Assembly: GCF_963675165.1 (NCBI RefSeq)
Contig: NC_087378.1
Location: 1,915,525 to 1,979,524 of the forward strand
DNA: 64,000 bases
From: Halichondria panicea
Taxonomy: Eukaryota; Porifera; Demospongiae; Suberitida; Halichondriidae
Reading direction: 5' to 3'
Of this stretch, positions 59,191-64,000 are shown in pieces; within the stretch, counting starts at the first letter, position 1, and each line of letters begins with the position of its first letter. Made by a program: the position numbers and the translations under genes. Below the pieces are notes generated by a model that worked only from the letters and a program-made list of their open reading frames with translations, did not search any database and was not told where the DNA came from.

Positions 59191-60908
59191 TCTTTGGAAG
59201 CCAGCTTCTTCATTTTCTTAATTTCTGCTTTTGAGGGTCCTTTGATGATAGGTTGATTTAGCTCCTCAATATCTGACTCGTGGTCACTGACATCGGACTC
59301 CAGGTCGGAACCATACTCATCACCAGGGTCACCACCCTCACTAGAGTCACTAACATCACCGCCCTCACAAACGTCACCATCACCAGTAGCATCGCTAGCA
59401 TCATCACCCTCGCAATCCTCATCAGAGTCACTCTCTCCACCCACGTCACTAGGATCACGCCTCTCACCCCTCCTACCAACAGCCTCATACACACTCGGAC
59501 CACCCTCCTCTTGCACAATCTTCCCGTCTTTGTACCGAAGTGTAAACTGGACTTTCTTTTTGACTATCGGTTGGTCTCTAATATAGTCAGCCGACTCTGT
59601 TGTCATGTCATCACCCGATGGGATCACACCCTTCATCCTACGGACACGATCAGCCTGGAAATATTTTATAACGAGACAATTTCACAAAATATCAACTTAG
59701 CATACCTCTCGTTTTTCCAGCTTCTCTTTCTCCTCTTTTGCTATCTCTTCCTCTGTCTTCATTCTGTCAGTGGGTTGTCCTCTCTTCTCATAAGCTAACT
59801 CCCTCACTGTCTTGTCATAGTCATCAGTCTTCAGCTTCTGTCCTTTGCTCCCATCACTCTATACATACATGCAGTTGGTAAGATACCAAACAGACAGATG
59901 CGGTCTTACAGCGAATGGCAGAGTAGTCTGCAGGCTTTTCCAATCAGTGTTGATCTTATCCAGAAGTTCCTCCACATCTTGTTTCTCACTCTGCTGCTTG
60001 TACTGTTAGAGGGGAGCAGGGGGGGGGGGGTAAAAGTATATCTTATTTAAAATACAGCTTACCTTCATTGCTTTAGACTTAGCCACCACCTCCTCCATGA
60101 TCTCTTTCCTGCTCCTCAGTCTGTCCGGCTGCACGTCAGGTGAGTGCATAGAGGAGAGTATTAGACACAATCAACACCACAACAGATAATCATTACTTTA
60201 ACATCGTCTTCAGTCTCACTGATTTTCTGTTTCTTCCTCAAAAATCCCCCAAAATGAGTGTCACCAATATCTTCTACAATGCAAGAAGACGCAAGAAGAG
60301 GTAATAATATAGCTGGACAAATATTGAACATTGTGTTTTTTTACCATCCTCCAGCTCATTTTCGCTAAGCTCGATGTGATCAAACTTCTCCATGCCTCCG
60401 ATGGACCGGCCATAATGAGTAAGCCCCTCTTCATCATCATCATTGAGAGTAAACAAGCTGGAACGCTCGTGCTTTCTCTGAAAAAAAACACACAATCAAC
60501 AATGATTATATTCTCAGACGGTACCCACCTTCCTCTTGAGAGTGAACCGCTTCATCATTTTTTCCTCGGCTGTCAGGTCATCATTGTACTCTCCAAACCG
60601 ACGGTCTACAAACTCGTTGGTCTTGTTCCGCTGCTGGTACTCCACTAGCAGAGTCTTCTTGCGCTGAAAGGATACATTAAATAAACTAAGCTAGTGCTTA
60701 TTTGCCTCAGTCTACAAACCCATACCTTTTTGACAGCCTTGGAGCGTGCCACACCAGGTAGACCCTTGTCAGACTTGCTCTTCTGACCTAGAACATCATG
60801 CTTCTTCTTGTTGATCCGAACCTCAAAGGGATTCAACTTCTGCACCACTTTGGTTCCTTTCCTCTTGACCAACACGGTGGCTGAGGGCTTCTTCTTGAGG
60901 GAGGGCAT
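59191..60908 (-). pseudogene. NOP14: NOP14 second copy, truncated
   Basis: Starts at ATG 60908 and repeats the N-terminal exons of the full gene, including NPFEVRINKKKHDVLGQK and the acidic region, the latter with nine extra residues encoded by a 27-bp insertion. After KKMKKLASKE the frame runs into minisatellite sequence and stops at 59136-59138, so the mid and C-terminal two thirds, including GAIREIRRDVAFLAKEK, are missing. Non-functional as NOP14 if the assembly is correct. Confidence 0.85.
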
Positions 60909-61079
60909 ATTACAATAGTCTACTGGGTATGAGATCAAGAAAAGTACACTCTACTTGGGCCTCTTGGGGGAGCAAATTCGACCACGTGGGTAGAGGACCA
61001 AGGAGGGCGGCTAAGTCATGAGACGACACCTTTCTTATAGAGAGGTCACAAAGAAGGCATTATTTCAAGCAGCAAAATC

Positions 61080-64000
61080 ATGATTAAACGAGGGAGCCCT
61101 TCCAATTTATCACCTAGAAAGTTGCAAAGGCCAAAACAAAACCAAAGAGTTTGGACAGAAGATAATGTATGTACTTTTTGTTCCATCGTTTAATATAAAT
61201 ACGCTGTGAATACAGCGATTAATTTAATACGCACCATATTGCACTCGCAGGTGGGTAGCCATCTTGAGAGAGTGTTCACGAGCGGAGATCAGCATCCAGC
61301 GAAAGTAGTCAGAGAGGTTCTGGAAGGTTCGTTGCATACCCACCATAATTTATTCCCCCCTTGCTCAATTCTGTGTTATGAAATGGGCCTATTTTCTGAG
61401 CTAAATTTGTTGGGCCATAACTTGCGTGAAGAACGTCCAACTTCAAAGCTACCGTATTATAGTAGAACCTCGATTATCTGGCCTGGCAAATGGGCGTGTT
61501 CTTTGATGCGCAATTAACAGCTGTTACCATGGACACGGGCACGCTTGTAGACGCCCACGTGCAATCAAGGTGTAGTTTATCCATTCGATTATCTGGTCAT
61601 TTAGTTGTTCGGCCTGCCTCTGAAAACCAAGGAGAATATTTTGCTGGTGAAAAACCTACCCTTTGATTGATTGTGATTGATTGTGTTCTGGCAAGGATCG
61701 TGTATCATTACCAGTACCAGTTTAGGTTTGCGATTTTATTTTTTTGCTAAGTAATCAAGGGACCCTTCATGTGTTCTGCATGTGACTGACATGTGCAAGG
61801 ATATTGCCATGAGTGAAGATGAACTCAAGTTCCTCATACAAAAGATACTACAGTACGCACTCTGACTGTCTGCATACACCTATACAAAAGCGCATAAAAG
61901 AAAAGTCTTTTTTAAGCGCTCTTGACCTGCATATGTCACTCACACACACAGGATAATGGAGAGCTTGCCCGTCACTGAGATTCCTCCACTTATCTACCAA
62001 CTGCTCTCTCTCTCAAAGAAGGGCCACAAGATGCTGATTCTGGACGGGATCAAGTCGTTGTTTGATAATCTCGACACCATACAATCCAAACAGGAGCCAG
62101 AGACAGAGGACAGGTGACAACCTCCCACCATATCACATCCCAGTCAGAAATATAGTTGCCCATAATCATGCTCTCAACTGGAGAGTGTCTTGCATGGGAT
62201 TCAGAAGAATGTAGAGACCTGCAATGGGTTCATTCTGAAAGTTGTTTTACATGTACAGTAACAGGAGCATGTGATACGATACGTGTCATACGTAATACAG
62301 CAGATATTCACAGGAATGCCACTACATGTATACCCACCACAGTGTGACTACTAACAACGAGAAGGAGCTGCTCACTACAGAGGGCACTGTGTTTGTCCAT
62401 GTCACATACGCCATCAAACAAGACACTCAACTCAGAAAAGAATACCTCAAAATGCTCAAGGTATGTGTACATAGATCTTCAACCCCACACCTGGCATACA
62501 CGAGGCTAGAGGTTCCGCAGGTTTTTATTTCTTTGCATTGCCTCCACCCCCTTCACATTGTGTGCAAAAAATTTGGTGAGCTATTCACTTACCCACCCAC
62601 CCCTTCCCAGACTGCCCAAGAGCGGCTGTCCTCGGGGGAGGTCTCCCTGTTCAGTGTGACCTTAGCCCTGTCAGCCGTGTCCATCCACAAACTGGAGGAA
62701 ATGGTGAGGCTGTGAGGTGTGTGTGTGGTGTGTGAGGTGTGTGAGGTGCGTGTAATGGTACATTGTGTTGCAGGTGTTTGGGTTCTTCAAGGACATTGTG
62801 TTGAAGGCGTATAAAGATGAAGAAAGAACTAACTCTTCGAAATGGATAAAAGGTACAACATTGACAATTTAGCAACTTGTGATCTGACACGCAGTGCTCT
62901 AATTATGCAGAGGCCACAGAAGATCTGGTGGACATTGAGAGCCTCCTCATGACAACCATTAATCACAGGTAAACTGTTACTTCTTTATCGTACATAATAA
63001 ATGGTAATAATAGTATAAAATTATAATAAGTTCTGCAGGTATACACACTTTTGGTTGCCCATTATCCACTATCTTCACTGTTAGCACGTCTGGTTGGACG
63101 CGTGCCCTTCACGGGTCAGGCTGGGATCAGGTAGTGCAGGGGCTGGTGGCCGTGGGACTGCATCTGATGGAGACCTTTGGACCCAAGAGCTCCGCCCTCT
63201 CTCAGTATGGTACCCCACAGAGGAAGGTGTGTGCCCTTGGCAGCAAAATCCTCGCTGAGACATTCAAAGTGAGCCTAGAATATCGATTACTTACAGAATG
63301 TGTGGCATCAACTATGAGTGTATGACTGACAACCTGTAGCAATGGCCAATCACCTTCACACACACACACACGCACACACACACACACACACAACAGAAGC
63401 ACAGTGGTGTCCACTGCGATATTGTAAGCCAGATCGTGAACTGTGTGATGACTAACTCAGCAAGTCATGTCAGCCATTACATTGACCTCCTCTCCCAAAT
63501 CACGAGGAATGCCTCTCCAATGGACTTTGTGGATTCCCTGCCTAAACTAAAAGAGTCTCTGAGTTACATCGCCATGATCTCCTCACAATCTGCTGGACAG
63601 CTGCTCACAGCCATTCTGGTGAGACCAAACCAAAGAGGCGTATGACGTGTGATAATACGTATGGTACCAAGAGTACATGCACTCCTGCATGATGGTACCC
63701 GTAGAAGTATAGTGCTAGTGTACTCTCGTATGCCAACTCTAAGCTGTGGATTCCCTGAAGGAGTCTCTAAGCTGACAGAGTTGTTTGTACTTACGTTATT
63801 TGTGCTTACCAGCTAGCAAATATTACTGTGTAAATGCCCCGTGTGACTGTCATGTGACACTGACATTACAGCCACTGGTGCAGTTCAGCTCGTCTCTGAG
63901 AGACTGTCTCCTACTGGTGCTGAGGAAAGCTCTGTTCTCCATTAATGTGGAGGCTCGGAAGACGGCAGTCGAGGGCTACCTACTACTGCTCAGGAAGTTC
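61080..64000 (+). pseudogene. FANCI: FANCI second copy, internally deleted, runs off the window
   Basis: Begins at ATG 61080 and follows the FANCI exons to the window edge (through [17 protein letters not shown]). A 499-bp deletion removes the exons equivalent to 23605-23729 and 23784-23927, plus the acceptor and first half of the exon ending at 24149. Correct splicing from exon 2 is therefore impossible. The remaining exons are intact in this window. It is either a duplicate that has lost function, or a deletion allele placed as separate sequence. Confidence 0.82.

Larger units (their letters stand above)
59191..64000 (+). repeat. second copy of the NOP14/FANCI head-to-head region
   Basis: Direct-orientation copy of 21003-26295, about 38.2 kb away and continuing past the window end. 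Exons, introns and the shared spacer are nearly identical by eye. Differences seen: a 27-bp in-frame insertion near 59339-59365, a 499-bp deletion at 61759/61760 (relative to 23554-24052), a changed AC tract, and scattered SNPs and 1-6 bp indels. Confidence 0.95.

Noticed and set aside
1-64000. Bacterial contamination or operon system
   Set aside because: Spliced genes, animal orthologs, microsatellites and MITEs throughout; no Shine-Dalgarno-led gene clusters.

Overview
The window is animal nuclear DNA. Genes are split into many short exons, with GT-AG introns mostly of 50-150 bases. They are packed head-to-head and tail-to-head with only 100-200 bases between them, and several have clear metazoan orthologs (MRPL35, ARHGAP19, CFAP46, NOP14, FANCI, a PARP14-type catalytic domain). 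Motile-cilium and Fanconi genes, very compact genes, nested genes and many small inverted-repeat transposons would fit a sponge or another early-branching marine invertebrate. That placement is inference, because no taxon-specific marker was identified.

Layout. 1-622: 3' end of an unrecognised plus-strand gene. 789-2124 (-): small coiled-coil gene whose intron holds a MITE and a GT microsatellite; it is divergent from MRPL35 (2226-2705, +). 2950-5171 (-): ARHGAP19-like RhoGAP. 5370-18832 (-): CFAP46, about 51 exons, with an antisense tRNA-Pro(CGG) in one intron and a complete antisense Ig-like/ITIM-like receptor gene in another. 18968-22694 (-): NOP14, divergent from FANCI (22866-31935, +). 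32528-41096: two nested DNA transposons, an outer DDE element with TAA target duplication interrupted by a P-superfamily element with its own 7-bp duplication. 41108-42309 (+): single-Ig transmembrane protein. 42672-43391 (+): catalytic-only mono-ART PARP. 45658-49676 (+): ANKRD53-like ankyrin gene with frame breaks and a 5'-truncated LINE in its probable last intron. About 49.7-59.2 kb: a gene-poor stretch of inverted repeats, MITEs and palindromes, including a non-autonomous relative of the P-like element. 59191-64000: a near-identical direct second copy of the NOP14/FANCI head-to-head region (21003-26295), truncated on the NOP14 side and missing 499 bp of FANCI.

The host genes form no operon. 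Shared intergenic spacers suggest bidirectional promoters for MRPL35/coiled-coil and NOP14/FANCI. The most interesting material is the two-gene P-like element nested in another transposon, with a matching MITE 15 kb away; MITE ends that form a stop codon and lie at a splice donor of host genes; the nested ITIM-like receptor; and the partly deleted NOP14-FANCI duplicate, which may be a real segmental duplication or an unmerged haplotype in the assembly.
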